A stretch of DNA of 64,000 nt from NCBI GenBank assembly GCA_047967505.1, contig CM106540.1; one strand, written 5' to 3'. The stretch comes from Dipteris shenzhenensis (lineage: Eukaryota > Polypodiophyta > Polypodiopsida > Gleicheniales). A model generated the notes under the pieces. That model saw only the letters and a list, made by a program, of their open reading frames with translations, was not told the origin of the DNA and searched no databases. Position numbers and translations under genes: made by a program. Below, piece by piece: positions 1 to 12,700 of this stretch; within the stretch, counting starts at the first letter, position 1; the number at the start of each line of letters is the position of its first letter.

Positions 1-18
1 CTCCCAAAGAAATACAAA

Positions 19-39
19 TTTCTTTCTTTCTTTCTTTCT
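19..39. repeat. (TTTC)n microsatellite
   Basis: Five tandem TTTC units at the left edge. The same motif ends every TTTC-tailed LINE copy in this window, so this may be the tail of another copy, but no LINE sequence is visible before it. Confidence 0.7.
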
Positions 40-727
40 CAACTTTCAAGTGTTTAATTTTAACAAATGATTTGGATTTGGTATTGGAGTGGTTGACTGC
101 TTCGAAATCTGATGTATTGGGGTAGGGTCAAAATCCTTCTTTTACATTTACAGACAAATATGTTAGGACGTGTGTGTTAATGGCTATTTGCTAGCACATT
201 TGTTGGCATTGGCTTAATGTTAGCACAAACATGACCTAATGGTTGTTTGCATATGGGTTGCTTTGATGGGCTTGCTTCAAACAAAATGGGTTGCTTCAAT
301 TTTGAAGGGGTTGCTTGATGCACCATTATATGTGCAACTTGCAATCTATATTAAACTTAAATCATGTTCTATCAAATTATTAAGAACATTTCAATATTGT
401 TTTTGATTTATGAGAGTCGACTCTCATGAGCCATGAACTATTACAGGGGCATCAAATGGCCAATCATGAAATCATAGAGAAAAAAGCGGGAAACTCAACT
501 CAATAAAGTGGACATAGCTTATGTGCTTGCATGGCTCGTAACAAGAAAATAACATAAAACCTATGGTTGCAAGATGCAACATAAATCTAGGTAGATGGAT
601 ACAAAACTACATGATAAATAGGACATCGTAATGGATCCTCACTTCCTTTAAGAATAGGTTCCATCAAGCATAGTTGATTCACGAGATGAAAACATATTAT
701 TATTTCAATCTCATGTGACTGGACCCT

Positions 728-919
728 CTACAAAGCAGCTTTATATTCCATGCACTCTTCTCGTAGACACATGTTAATTCTGTCAAGCTTACCAATTGTG
801 CTGTCAACATCTGTCATTTCATGTTGGTTGTCCTCAAAATGAGCTTCTTTTTTTTCACGAAGTCTTTGGAGATGCTCTTCCATAGTATTTTGTGCTCCTG
901 CCAACGCATTTGAGACCAT
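728..919 (-). CDS. unassigned 63-codon ORF with coiled-coil character
   Basis: An ATG-initiated ORF with a charged heptad-like sequence (MEEHLQRLREKKEAHFEDN, then LDRINMCLREECMEY). I do not recognise it. The composition would suit a coiled-coil segment of a retroelement Gag or an isolated exon. No splice partners or neighbouring coding sequence were found, so it may be chance. Confidence 0.2.
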   Translation of the reverse strand: MVSNALAGAQNTMEEHLQRLREKKEAHFEDNQHEMTDVDSTIGKLDRINMCLREECMEYKAAL

Positions 920-2540
920 GTCTTATGTAACGGTGATATCTGTTTGAGGCCTCATCTGTTTGTCACTCAAGGAAGAGAAGCAACAGGGAGTACTTTCACA
1001 AAATGCCAATATAACATCTTTGCAAAGTATAATAGAACATGTCCATGGTGAGGCTCCTTGCCATATACATCAATGAAAATATCACGTGCTCAAGCTCAGA
1101 TCTCTGTGTGCCTACAGTCACTTATCTTTCATCTACCATCTCGCTCAATAGGCTGAGATTTTGATGTCGAACACCTCCGTCTTCTTTGGTTTCCCTCAAC
1201 TTTTGATTTCTCCCCCTCTGCTTGAGTTGGGCAGATGGGAAATACTTCTTCCTTGGATACTAGTTTTTTTATATCTTTCCATTGGGAGAGGCAAATGCTA
1301 AACTTAAGCATAAGGAAAATTTTGATATTGACGACTCAAGCATGTAACATTTAACAATTTAAAGCATACAATATGATATAGATTGTATGCATGTTTCGTT
1401 TCGTCAATTAGATTCAACTTCACATGCATGCAAAACCAAAAATGACATGCATCCAAATTTAAAAAATGGCAAAAACCACCTCTTTCTTCGAGAGAGCCAA
1501 GGGACTTGTAAGAGTGGTCCCATCTGGCCTTATGAGCACATGGACCAAGGACTACTCTGTAGGCCAAGCCCTGGCATGGGGCTCAAGGTAAGAGAGGAGA
1601 ATTTACCTCTGAAATCAAAATCATTGCAAAAATGAACCAAACGCCCGTTAGCTACCAATTGCGTTGATCGGGATAATCGCATGGCATTTACCTCTTATAT
1701 AAATGAGGCAGTCCTAGTACCGCCGATATATAAATTTACACCATCGGTAAGCATTAATACCGACAATATGAATATTAACGCCGGTGCTATTATTGCCTGA
1801 ATTCATAAATAGAGTGTTCACGAATGTTAATAACAAGAAAAGTCTTTGCATTGGGGAAATCATAAAGTCCCTTGACAGCCTTCTCTTCTCCCTTGAAGCG
1901 AGATCTACCCCTCAGTTCTCTTTCTAAGACTCTTGGACATTCTCTTTTTGAGGTGTCTTATTGACTTCCTCTATCTTTTGGTTTCTTTCTCCCTTTTTTC
2001 AAACTAGCTTGATGTGGGAAATCCTTGATAAAATGACCACCATGCCACAAAGAAAGCATGAATTGGGGATGTTCTTAATTAGCGTTGTTATGGCGAGAGT
2101 TTGAACATAACCATTTGGTAGTATCATTGAGTAATCCTGTGTGATCCTGACTGAAGGGCACCTACTTATTCTCCAGTTTTCTTGATATTTCCTGCATCTA
2201 CATCCTTGAGTCCTGGTCCTCCCATAAAACTCTCTCCCTCTTTGGAGAATGAAAACGACTTTTGAGCATTGGGAAAGAGGGATTCTCTTGCCGTTGCTTT
2301 TTTATTTACGCCAGAAGTATTGAATTGCTCATTCGGTACCCTTCCCTCAAGGTATTCCCTGCGTCTGTTCCCGAGGACCTCACCTCACTCGACCTCCCCA
2401 TCACTTTATTAGCACTGCCTTCAGGCAGTGCTCTAGGTACACTTTTGTTTAAAAAGTGTCCCACACACTTTGTTGCCATGTGATCCCTTCTATTTAGGTT
2501 CTTTCTCTCTCCCACACAGACTCACACACTTTCTTTTTTT

Positions 2541-2545
<5 letters not shown>

Positions 2546-2584
<39 letters not shown>
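2546..2584. repeat. (CT)n microsatellite
   Basis: About 19 uninterrupted CT dinucleotides, preceded by a short T tract. Confidence 0.9.
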
Positions 2585-2587
<3 letters not shown>

Positions 2588-3468
2588 AACACATGGAGTT
2601 TGCAAATCATTCGAACTTTCCTATACACGGCTTCCATCACATTGCAAATTAATCATTTATTCATCTTGACAATTGTTTTCTTTTGACAAAACCAACTTGA
2701 AGGCAGTGCTCACGAGTACTTGTACTCACTTTTCTTTGAATTGAAAAGCGTTTCTCGATTTTCCAAACTACATAAATTAACAATGGAAAGCTCATAAAAA
2801 ATAACATGATGGTGTGGGTAATATTACCATACAAATCATAAAACTAGGGCATTATGTTGATAGTATTTACAATAGTATTGAGAAGGTTGGGGTGAAGTGG
2901 GGACATTTTGGGAATGCTACAACAAATTGATCCCTCATTTTCTTGTGTTGGTCTCCCTAAAAAAAAGGGGCTTTAAAATACATTGAGACAAGGAACATTG
3001 GATCATGGAGAAATTATAAAATGGTAAACTTCCTCTTGATCAAGGAAAGCAGTGTAGATAGATTTATGAAACCCTTTGAATAAGAATTGTTTAGGACAAA
3101 CTTGTAGATATATTGACAAAACCCTTTGGATAAATCTTGTTAAGGAAACATGGGTTTAATATAGAAACCTATCCATTATCTAGCATTTTTTAAATACTTC
3201 AACCCTTTTCTAATTTCTAGTTTGACTTTTTTTAAATGATGACTACAACTTATAAGTAGGTGAAGAGTGCAAGAACCATGGAAACGTTTTCCACTCTATG
3301 AGACAAGTATAGTAGATGTTGAAAAGGAGAGTCTAAAGCACACGTAGCTTAAACACAAAGAGAGCAATCTATAGCTAAGGGAAAAGGATGCGCATATACA
3401 TAAGTGTGAAGTACTTTGCAAATGTGATTTCACCTTATGAATCTTAATATCAAAATCCTTGAAATTTC

Positions 3469-3833
3469 CACCTTCGACTACTTGTGATATTTAGGTTAAG
3501 AGTTGTGTAACCAACCTATTATTTGCTTTTCATACCTTGGGGTGATTTGCACTAGATCAATATTGTTGCAATCAACCTAAAGGCTTATTGATAGTCATCT
3601 CATCCTTCATTTCCTTTGAGATTATGAGATAGCTCGCTACCCTTGTTTACACCTTCGACTACTTGTGATATTTAGCTTAAGAGTTGTGTAACCAACCTGT
3701 TATTTGCTTTTCATACCTTGGGGTGATTTGCACTAGATCAATAATGTTGCAATCAACCTAAAGGCTTATTGATAGTCATCTCATCCTTCATTTCCTTTGA
3801 GATTATGAGATAGCTTGCTACCCTTGTTTACAC
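3469..3833. repeat. 181-bp tandem duplication
   Basis: Copy 1 starts CACCTTCGACTACTTGTGAT at 3469. Copy 2 starts with the same bases at 3650. The two align without gaps over 181 bp with four substitutions by eye, and the match runs 2-3 bases into a third period before ending. No coding potential. Confidence 0.9.
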
Positions 3834-6693
3834 ATCTTGTCCTTTAAGATATGGTAAAAACTACAGGATTCTTACACACATATTTTTTAATATGAGCTGA
3901 CAAGTGTATGTTTATGCTTTGGGATTGATTTATTTATAATGTACTAACTAGTTAATTTAAGGGCTTGATTTGTATACAATTTGAAAAGACAAATGAGTTT
4001 TGAAGACAATTGCCTCCTAAAGTAGGCTTGTGTGGCATTTGAGGTTGCAAAATTTGGAGACATGCCATAAGGGCGCATGACAACAACAAAATGTTTGATG
4101 CATAACATAACACATGTTCACAGTTCACACACGCAATGCCTAAGGGAGAATAACTTCGTGAGTTGAGTGCGAAGAGACACTAGAGATAAAACCACAACAT
4201 GATGATGAATTGCAACACCTTTGCATCACAAAGCGAAAGGATCCACATCGATTGAGAATGGAGGCTAAAAATTGACCCAAGTTATATTCGTACATCCTTT
4301 TACCATAAGACATACAACTATCTTAAAAAGGGAAAAAAATATGGAAAGTAGAAATCTATAGTTATTTGATTAGATTTCGTGAACAAATTGAGTTAGAAGC
4401 AAACAAGGGAATTCAAATAGTACGATGAATGTCTTGTTACTTCAAGAATGATCATAATATCATTGGTAACATTCAAAAATAGATACGAGGTCAAACTTTA
4501 CTTCCATCTCATGATAAATAACTTCCAACAATATTTAGCATCTATAAGAACTTGAGTTGATAGCCATTGTAGCTTTTGATCTAACTTTACATTGGGGTAA
4601 TACTGTATTAAGTGCCTTAAATACTGAAAAGATTTTAAAATCTACAAAGATGCCAATACTTCATAGCAGCTTTTGAACCTCAAAAAATGCACAGCACAAA
4701 AGTGGGACACTCTGAATGGTACTATTACCCTGCGCCTTGTCATCAGCAAAGATTTGGTATGGAAATCCTCGAAATAAGTTTGGTGTAAATTACTTGGGTT
4801 TCCAATTGGGCCCACATTGGGGGTCTAAATTTAGAATGAAGTCCAACACAAACTGTAGTGATTCTTCTCTAGCTTTTATTTATAAGTGAATGATCTTCCC
4901 TTCAACGTAACTCAGTGCTTGCTTTTTAGAAGGCCACATAACTTTGAATATCCTTAAAAGGTTTGAAGCATAATACTGTCTCTTTAGCTTAAACCATCTA
5001 TCTTCAAGTACACTGCAATAGACTCAACTCCCCTAACAAGAAGCCAATCAAGTGGAGGAAAAGGAGCAATACCTATCATCAATAAGCAGTGTCACAACAA
5101 CAGCATGCTACACAAGACCCAACACATTCTGGTGCTGGGAAAGGAGCGACAGGAAGAAAATAAAGAGGATAGAAAAGTTGAAGAGGCGGGGGTTGGAGGA
5201 ATGGGGGGGGAGTCTTGGAAATGTGACATTCAGCATGATCCTGCCACAAAAGCTTGCAGAATTAGAGTGTTGGCAGGGTCACATGCAAAGCGAGCTGAAA
5301 TCTCTCTTTCTTTTGTAATATTGACAATATATATCACTCACTCCTCAAAAAGAAAAGCAAAGGGATGAGCAAGCAAACTTTAAACAACCTGATTGAAAAC
5401 CCAACATGTTCATCATGGACGGAGGTAAAACTCAACCCAATCATAAGAAACATATGCATTACCTCAAGTGGGGGGAGCTGGGACTTGATCTTGAGTAATA
5501 TCAAGAAACACAATGGTCAAGTCTGCTGTGCCTCTGAACATCTCTTTCAACCAATTTATGACATATCTGAGTTTGTATACTTTAAAAAGAAGCAAGTGGT
5601 TGATTCAAAAGAAGAAGATTTTCAACATGATACAATGAATGAATTATCTCAATTTAATGTATTAATTCCATAAACCTGTATTATGACACACATGCACCCT
5701 TTGAACAAGGTCTGAATTTTAAAAAACTGATTTTCCTGGCTATTTTCCGTGTCTATTGCTCAAATGGCATGAGACCAATTAACATAAACATGGTTGTGTA
5801 CTCATGCTGATGCTACCAATCCCTGTTGCATCTAAGGCTTCGTTTATGCTTTCCAAAATTTATCAAATATTTGGCCATATGGCAGTTACGTGCATCTGTC
5901 TGCCCATGCGTTGGGTTCAGAATGGAGTGCGTAAATGCTGCAACTGTGATGTGGTGATCAATATATGCTGCTTGAATAAATGACATGCAGACATATTTTG
6001 ATCAATATTGTACATCTATTATATATACAACAGTATTTTTTGCAACATCAGCGTCCCAGCTGCCTGCTGAATCAGAGAGAGAAAATTTCTTGTGAGATTC
6101 CATGCCAAAGATGGCTAGACAATTGTAGGGAAAAAATGTCAAAACAATCAGGAGCTTTTGTTGCGAGCTCACTCTTTTCAACATTCACAGTGGCCTGTAC
6201 ATACAGCCATGTGTGTGGCAATAAAAATCATATGCAACCTTTGAAGTAGATGAATTGGTCAGCACAATTTCATGCTTTACAAGCTTTTTTCTGGAGTTGC
6301 ACAGCATACCCTCACGCTTCTTCTGCTAATTTTGGAAGGAATATGGATAAATTCTGCCAGCTACAAAAATAATACGTGATGCTGAATTAATGGACATTTG
6401 CTTAGATCTTCTAAGGAAGCAGCAGCGACAGACTTAATCTTTTGTGTAAATCCATGATATATACTATGTCCCAAAGGTTCAGTAGCCCTTATATGCAAGA
6501 ATCATTGCAATTCTGCTTGCTTGTATCAAGAATATGTTACCCTGTACACTGCCTTCATGATGGTTTTCATATATTTGTTCCACTTGCGAATGTCAGATGC
6601 AGATATTCGACCATTCCCATTATAATATCACTGTTTTGACATCATGTAAAACAGCTGGTGATATGTACATGCATGTGAATCACATTTGTCTGG
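3834..6693. other. 3' flank and probable 3' UTR of host gene, no recognised gene
   Basis: Short ORFs at 5052-5368 and 5365-5673 (plus) have no recognisable domain and unconvincing composition. The part next to 6694 should include the host gene's 3' UTR. The poly(A) site could not be placed. No transposon signature was recognised. Confidence 0.45.
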
Positions 6694-6756
6694 TTATTCA
6701 TTGGTTTCCACCTTGAAGGGCCCAGATTCTGAAAGGATATCTTTGGTGAGATATAC
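6694..6756 (-). CDS. DUF482 gene last exon f (63 bp) with stop
   Basis: Acceptor GACTGGTGCAG, then 20 codons [20 protein letters not shown] and a TAA at 6694-6696. The SGPFK motif near the C terminus is conserved in plant members. Transcription continues into 3' UTR toward lower coordinates. I could not identify a convincing AATAAA signal or UTR end. Confidence 0.86.
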   Translation of the reverse strand, partial: VYLTKDILSESGPFKVETNE

Positions 6757-9700
6757 CTGCACCAGTCAAATCACGTCTCTAAGCATGCTTCTAGATTAGT
6801 ACAAAAATGGGTCTCCGTCATCTTAAAATCAAATCTTCGCTTTGAAGAGGATTTGTTTAAGTCACATTGCTTATACCTGTGATGACTCCTGCCTCAGGAA
6901 ATCTTTTACGGCTTGTTTAAATTTACTATTTGTGAAGTAATGGGCACTATACGTCGTGGTTGGCACATAGCCACGCTGGATCTTATGCTCGCCTTGTGCT
7001 CCAGCTTCAACTTTCTTCAGCTTCCATTCAATAGCAGCTTCAATAGCCTGTCAAGCCAGTACAGATTACAATTCATGAAAAAGCAACCATGTAAGCTCTT
7101 TGATACCCTGCAACCTACCATGCATGAAAACAGTCAAAGATTTCCACTTTGGGAGGGGACAGAACAACTGTGATTTTGGTGGAGAGCTGAAGCAGGTCTG
7201 CTATCACAAGCGATATTTAAGAAAAGATACTGAAGCAAAAATTGTAATGCCACTTCTAAGAATGCTTGTTGTTTGGATATCTTCTAAACATCTGCCCAAC
7301 TAAATCTGCAGGATTTATATCATCTCCACCCAAATGCATGACATTGATCTCTGTATCCTCTGTCTGATCTCCAACACCAAGTCATTCTAGAAACTCTCCC
7401 AAAAAGTAACTGCAGAGAACACATCTCTGCTGATTATGAGTTTTCTCTTATCATTGCTGTCACGGCTCTCCCTGCTGCAAGCTCCCACTAGCCCCCTCCT
7501 CCCTCCCTGCGCCCATCGCGCCACCTCCCTCCATCTGCTCCCCCTCCCGTCACACCACCCCCTTCCTCTGCTTCCCCATCTCCTTGCATGCTGTTGCTGC
7601 GCCTCCTATCTGACATCTCGTGCTGCCTTGTCGCTGTTCTGGACAGCCACAGGCCTGGCCCCCCTTTTTTTCCCACTCCCACTCCCGCTGCTGGTTGCTG
7701 TGGGCCCAGGCCCCCCCCGGCTCAAGCCAGGGCTGCTTGCTGGACAGAAGCAAAGCTTGCAAGGCTTGCCATGCCCTTTGCTTGGGGCCAGGACAGTGGC
7801 TGTTAGCTGCCACCTCCACCCCTTTCTGTCTTCCTTGCTGGCTTTTTTTTGACAGCCTGTGAAGGCTTCTTGGGGTGGACGTACTTTGCAGATCCCCCTC
7901 CCCCACACATTTTCCATCTTCTTTCCATCCCTTATTCCCTCCTCTTTTCAGCCCCTCCCTTCCGCTTCCCTTCCCCTTCCAGCTGCTTTAACAGGTCAGC
8001 TTTCCATCCCTGCCAGGAAAATGCCTCAGATGCAGACAGATAGGTCACCTACCGCGAGTGTGTCCTTGTAGTGCAGGTTGCACTCCAGCCACCCGCAGCC
8101 TTGCCCGGGTCAGCAGCGGGAGGGTTGAGAGCATAGACGTCCCTGCCTCAATAGAGAGCAGCATGAGAAGCAAGCCCCTCATCTGAGAGGGTTTGAACTC
8201 GTGTGGACCGCAAGACGCTGAGCAAGGGTGCTGCAAAGTATTGAAAACACTGTTCACGCTGACGACAGCCGGCGAGCATGAGACCCCCACCAGCCCCCCC
8301 ACCTAGGATGGGCAAACAGAGCAGCTCCCTCAAGACAACCTCTTACACTTGAGGGAGAGGTCTTCTTTGATCTTCTGATAGACCCTCTCCTCCCAGCACC
8401 TCACGATTCCTAGCCAGACTCAAGAGACAACCTTGGGGCCTCCTCTTGGTCCACCCTTTACCGTCATCCATCCAATACCTCCTCCCCCATCTCCAGATTC
8501 AATCCCCCCCCCGCCCCTCCCCGTGTTACGCTCAAGTTGAGGCAGCATGACCTAGGAAGGGTCAATCGACATTTTCCTTTAAAGGATCAATGTTTGTATT
8601 ATATTTGTTTGGGCTTCACGTAAATGATCAAAAAGGAATCAAGGTCAAGGTCCTTGGTAAGGGTGACATGGCACAAGACTAGGTGGATCTAAGGCTAAGG
8701 GGTCTAAATGCATTAAATGTGCCAAGGGGCAAATATTTTCATTGATATCCCAAGAGAGGGGTAAATGATGGATTGAGGAGATGCCCTCAAATGTAGACAT
8801 GTGGCATACTAGATCCATCTAGGGAATTTTGGGGCTTGGTGGAATTTGCAAGCTTGAGCCTTCACGTTGTTGACGATTCTGAGGTCTTGCTATCACCGAG
8901 GTTGGCTGGGAGGAAATTCTGTGTGCCTGCCCTGTGATAGACTGTTAAACTCATGATGTGAAATGACTTAAAGATAGTGATCGTCATATTTTGATATCAG
9001 AGCACAGTGTTTGGTGATTGTCATGGTTTGGAGCTGACGTCGAGTTGACAGACTAAGGATGAATTGAGATTGGAGGGATTTGGGGTTATCTTTCATCATT
9101 GATTTGAAGGTGTGGAAGACGAGATTACAGAAGCCTGTGAGCACATGCTAGATTTGCAATTGTATGTATCGTGACTTCGTTGGTAGTCGGGGTTAGTATG
9201 GTAAGCGGTGCGCTGAGGATTCTTGCCTTTGTATGGTGCTAGAGAGAGTCCGTGAGCACTTCATATAATTCTGTCTAGTAATTCAATCGATTGACCTATG
9301 GGTTGACAGTGGTCATTAGGCAAGATCGCGGGAGCACACAGTCTATTAGATGGCGTCGTGACTGGTTGGCGGAGCTTTGGGTAATACCAAAAGCTGGAGC
9401 GGAACATCATGTGTTTGTTGGCGTTCGAATCGTGGGACAATTACTTCGCAAAGTTCGTGCGTTACAATAGTCAAATGGCTTTGCTAGTTGTGGGCTCGGC
9501 TATTGGGCTTGGTAGTCCGTAGAGCTATGTGCAATAGACTTAGCTTCAGCTCTTCGTCTCTCTGGAAGCTTTAAACCCCTCATCAATTGCAGCTGGCTCA
9601 CTGTTTGCCATATGAGATTGCTGCATGTGGGTTCTCCCCTCGCCTTTGCATAGTATCCATGACTGATGATCCTCGTCCCATCACGTCAAGCGTTGTATCT

Positions 9701-12700
9701 ATCAGCTACTCTGATCTTGAGGATAAGAACGCTGACATATCGAAGGAATTGGAGGCAGGATTTGGGCCTGATGGTCTAGGCCTGATGGTCTAGGCATCGT
9801 TGCTGTTTCTGGGGTGGTTGCAGGACAGATTATAAATACAGATTGGGAGTGGCTTACAGGGACTAGTTGATCTCTTCATGCAGCAGAAATATGACCAGGG
9901 AGCTTTCTATGCCTTTTAAGTTTGTTGGGGTATATGCTAGTTTATTTGCCCTCAGTGTTCGAGATATTTGAGATTGCAGATATCTCCCTAGTATAGGGAA
10001 AAGATATTCATCTTGGTTCTCAGCTATTTTCAGTTGATGGTTACGCCTGTTTAGACACCTTTTGTGGTTATGAGATTGAAAAGCAATTTGTAAATACAGT
10101 TTTAGGTGGTGTTTTATTTATTTCTTTTTAAAAAAACCATTGACCTAAATGGAAGTAGAAGAAGCTTCTAGGGTGGATCTTGTAGAATCGGGAGTCCGGC
10201 CGACCCCGCAGGTGTCGCACCCAACAGGCCATACACTATCTGGTAGAATTGCATTATTGGAGGATGCCTTGCAATAGATTTTAGCGCAACAGTTACAAGC
10301 AAATGTAGGGCAATCTGAGCTCACGAAAATGGTTCATAGTATGTCTACTAGACCATCTCGTGAAGAGAAAGGTAAAGCTCCAATGCAGCTTGAATCCACT
10401 GTTCATACGATCGAGCCTAGGAGGGCTAAGGTGCCTAATATTGCCAGTTATAGGCCAGAAAAGTATTCTGGTCGGATGTCTAACCGTAGTTCTGATATCA
10501 TAGAGACCTCGTTACACAAATGTGATGAGGCCTTCGCCATTTGTGAAATCGGGAATGATATGATGAAAATCCGCGAGGCCACCCATATGTTTAATGAGGC
10601 AGCGGATTGGTAGTGGATAAAACAGCAGAAAGATGGAGTGGCATCCACTACTTGGGACGGGTTTAAAAAAGAATTTAGAAAACACTTCTTACCTTCTGAC
10701 GAAGCATCCCGAGCTTGGGATCAATATCAAAACCTTCGTCAGAGAAATTTTATAGCGACAGAATACACTGATAAGTTCAGAGAAAGTGTAATGAAAATTA
10801 ATGAACCTCTACCTTAGTCAATCCAGGTAAAAGATTTCATCTTTGGACTGAATGATCGGATTAAGATGGAAGTTCGAGCTAAGTATGCGAACACGCTAGA
10901 TGAAGCAATTGCTATAGCTCTGAACTATGAAGATGCCAAAGGGAACATACCAAGTGGGTTTGTGCAGGTTGGGACTCGGTATGAGTACCTGAAGAAAACT
11001 GAATTTAAGAAGAAGTGGATTAGCAAAGGGAGTGCCTCACAGCCTAGTAGTCAAGCCAAGCAGGCGAAGCCAGTTGAGACTCCTAAACCAAGTACCACCA
11101 TTGGAATGAAAAGAAAAGTAACACCAATGGCAGCCCGGGCTTGGTTGAAGTCTTCTTTGAACCCAGAGCAAAGAGAAAAAGCGAGGAGAGAAGGCTTGTG
11201 TTTTGGATGCCTTCAGCCTCATCAGTGGAAAGATTGTCCATGAAACAAGGATCGTCGGATGGATGAGATGGTGATCTCAGAATGCGACGTGGAAATGGAG
11301 GAAAGTCCCAGAGTAGAACAGATGCAGATTCAGCTAGCGGGATCTTCTCAAAGGTCAATACCTGTTTTGTTATGTGTGTCTGTTGCTAAGCTAGTAACTA
11401 GTGCACCTGATAATGTCCTATCAAAGCCCGCAGCAATGGGGTATACAGCCTTTAATGATACGGAGTTAATTAAGATGAAGGGACAAGTAGCCAATCATGA
11501 CATCATTGTGTTGTTTGACTCAGCGTCAACGCACAATGTAATTAACTCCAAGCTTGTTAAGAGGCTGAAATTAAAGACTAGCCCATCTGACTATGCATAT
11601 ACAGTCAGAATGGCAGACAGAAGTTCAACTGAAGTATGGGACTAAAGTTACCCAGTTGGAACTTCAAATTCAGGACTATGTTGAGAAGCTTGATTTTGAA
11701 ATGACAAAGCTTGCTCACGCAGACATAGCCCTAGGTAAGGCTTGGCATTCTAGGAAGAATCCAGCCATAGATTGGAAAAAGCACATTTATCAATTCAAGA
11801 TGAATGATGTGCTGTATGTCTTACGAGGTGAAAAAGATATACCTCAAGGACCGTTGGTTTTCGTAATGGAAGTTCGAAAAGCTCAAGAAGAGTTTTTGTT
11901 TCTTTTTACAGCATCCGTAGAGCCGATTGATGGTCCTTCGGCTAGCACTGATGTTAGCCAAAATGGAGAGATGGTCAAGTTGGCTGATCAAATAGCAAAG
12001 GAGTTCTTTGATTGTTTTAGGGATGAGTTACCTTATGGGTTACCTCCAGAGCGGAATGTTCAGCATAAGATTGAACTAACCCCGGGGGCAGAACCTATAA
12101 ATAGACCTCCCTATATGTTAAGTTTTACCGAAGAAGCGGAGGTATGAAGACAATTGGAAGAATACCTCAAGCTGGGGCAGATTCAACCCATTTTCTCACC
12201 TTTTGCTTCGCTAGTGATATTTAAAAAAAAGAAAGCTGATACTTTTCGCTTCTATATAGATTACAAAGCATTGAATAATATCACTACTAAGCACAGGTAT
12301 CCGATGGCTCACATCGATGATTTGCTAGATGCATTAGATGGGGCCGTAATTTTTAGTAAGATGGATCTTAAATGTGGCTACCATCAGATCCATATTAGAG
12401 CCGAGGATGTGCATAAAACCGCTTTTAGAAGCAGGTTTGGACATTATGAGTTTTTGGTAATGCCGTTTGGACTTACCAATGCTCCAGCTACATTCGTCAT
12501 GCTTATGAACGATTTACTACATTCGTATATCGGGAAGTTTGTAGTACATTTTATAGACGATATTCTTGTGTTCAGCAAAAGTATTGCTGAGCATCATGAA
12601 TACTTAAGAATAGTATTCAATACTTTGAGGAAAGCCAGTCTTTATGTAAATTTATAAAAAAAACTGTACTCTGTATGGTAAGACTTGAATATTTAGAATT

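Larger units (their letters stand above)
1..3468. other. 3' flanking DNA of the host gene, no recognised gene
   Basis: AT-rich sequence with many stops in all frames. It holds a TTTC microsatellite at 19-39, a CT microsatellite at 2546-2584, one unassigned minus-strand ORF (728-919) and an imperfect short hairpin at 1719-1750. Nothing here resembles the retroelement families found further right. Confidence 0.5.

Noticed and set aside
1719-1750. Inverted motif TACCGCCGAT...ATCGGTA resembling CACTA subterminal repeats
   Set aside because: Only a short imperfect hairpin. No terminal CACTA motif, transposase or further repeats nearby.
5052-5673. Two adjacent plus-strand ORFs (88 and 102 codons) as a small gene
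   Set aside because: No recognisable domain, no homology to any element here, no clear splice structure, and length expected by chance in this region.
7436-7917. Several overlapping ORFs of 60-138 codons on both strands
   Set aside because: They come from low-complexity C/T-rich DNA. All frames stay open on both strands and the products are Pro/Leu or Gly/Arg runs without domains.
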